From Gammaproteobacteria bacterium (GTDB lineage: Bacteria > Pseudomonadota > Gammaproteobacteria > Arenicellales > UBA868): 6,698 nt of DNA. The stretch spans positions 6,613 to 13,310 of the forward strand of contig DPVA01000180.1 in the NCBI GenBank assembly GCA_003529705.1, in the 5' to 3' direction. Under the pieces are notes generated by a model, which searched no databases, was not told the DNA's origin, and saw only the letters and a program-made list of their open reading frames with translations. This document shows positions 6,467 to 6,698 of this stretch, piece after piece. Made by a program: the position numbers and the translations under genes. Positions within the stretch are counted from its first letter, which is position 1; each line of letters starts with the position of its first letter.

Positions 6467-6698
6467 TTGAATAAAATTGTTGAGACTTTCCAGTACGGCG
6501 AACAGGAGTTTCGCCTCGAGACCGGGCAGATAGCTCGGCAAGCCTCCGGTGCTGTTATGGCCAGTATGGGGGAGACCGTCGTACTGGTGACGGTCGTGGC
6601 TGCGAGAGAACCCAGCGGCCGGGATTTTTTCCCTTTGACCGTTGACTACGAAGAACGAACCTACGCCGCCGGCCGAATTCCCGGCGGTTTTTTTAAGC
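6467..6698 (+). CDS. pnp: Polyribonucleotide nucleotidyltransferase (PNPase), N-terminal part
   Basis: PNPase is a trimeric phosphorolytic 3'-5' exoribonuclease and RNA degradosome component that also adds tails to RNA. Only the first 77 residues are in the window; the gene runs off the right edge, and the complete protein is about 700 residues. Visible are [23 protein letters not shown] (4-26) and the conserved block [27 protein letters not shown] (51-77) of the first RNase PH domain. The start is TTG at 6467: the codon just upstream is an in-frame TGA (6464-6466), GGAG (6455-6458) is 8 nt away, and the residues align with the E. coli N-terminus. A TTG start suggests modest translation efficiency. 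It lies 37 bp after rpsO, probably cotranscribed. Codons 67-76 form a terminator-like hairpin, listed separately. Confidence 0.96.
   Translation, partial: MNKIVETFQYGEQEFRLETGQIARQASGAVMASMGETVVLVTVVAAREPSGRDFFPLTVDYEERTYAAGRIPGGFFK
6666..6694 (+). terminator. Intrinsic-terminator-like hairpin inside early pnp
   Basis: CCGCCGG (6666-6672) and CCGGCGG (6681-6687) form a perfect 7-bp all-GC stem around the 8-nt loop CCGAATTC. Seven T residues (6688-6694) follow immediately. By sequence this is as good as the terminator after metY, but it lies within codons 67-76 of pnp. Translating ribosomes would normally prevent its formation, so it could act as a translation-dependent attenuator. It could also be chance: the residues GRIPGGFF are strongly conserved and dictate much of the sequence. 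Activity is unproven. Confidence 0.4.

Noticed and set aside
6621..6636. GGGA-T5-TCCC small hairpin in pnp
   Set aside because: Only four base pairs with a T-only loop; too weak to interpret.

Overview
The window is a core housekeeping operon, not an accessory region. It reads left to right on the + strand as metY (3' part) - rimP - nusA - infB - rbfA - truB - rpsO - pnp (5' part). This is the classical transcription/translation operon of Gammaproteobacteria. The NusA carries two C-terminal acidic repeat domains, IF2 has a long N-terminal extension, and S15, TruB and PNPase align without gaps to gammaproteobacterial forms I know. Base composition looks moderately GC-rich (mid-fifties percent by eye). 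I cannot name the genus.

Layout: positions 1-53 are the 3' part of an initiator tRNA-fMet gene, followed at once by a compact intrinsic terminator (69-95) that presumably lets part of the transcription through. rimP (GTG start at 146) and nusA (678) follow with a 79-bp gap. nusA, infB, rbfA and truB are then packed with gaps of 19, 18 and 2 bp. A 127-bp gap before rpsO holds a good sigma-70-type promoter (TTGAGG-17-TAGAAT) and a structured leader. rpsO is followed after only 37 bp by pnp, which starts at TTG and runs off the right edge. There is no gene-free stretch longer than 127 bp.

How the genes work together: tRNA-fMet and IF2 act in translation initiation; RimP, RbfA and S15 assemble or form the 30S subunit; NusA controls pausing, termination and antitermination; TruB makes pseudouridine 55 in tRNA; PNPase degrades RNA. 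The operon therefore couples RNA synthesis, ribosome and tRNA maturation, initiation and RNA decay.

I found no undescribed defence, mobile or biosynthetic system. The points worth a second look are regulatory: a near-perfect intrinsic-terminator structure inside the early pnp coding sequence, the absence of room for an RNase III hairpin between rpsO and pnp, a promoter and foldable leader before rpsO, a perfect 10-bp tandem duplication across the nusA start codon, and a metY terminator whose arm repeats the tRNA acceptor sequence.
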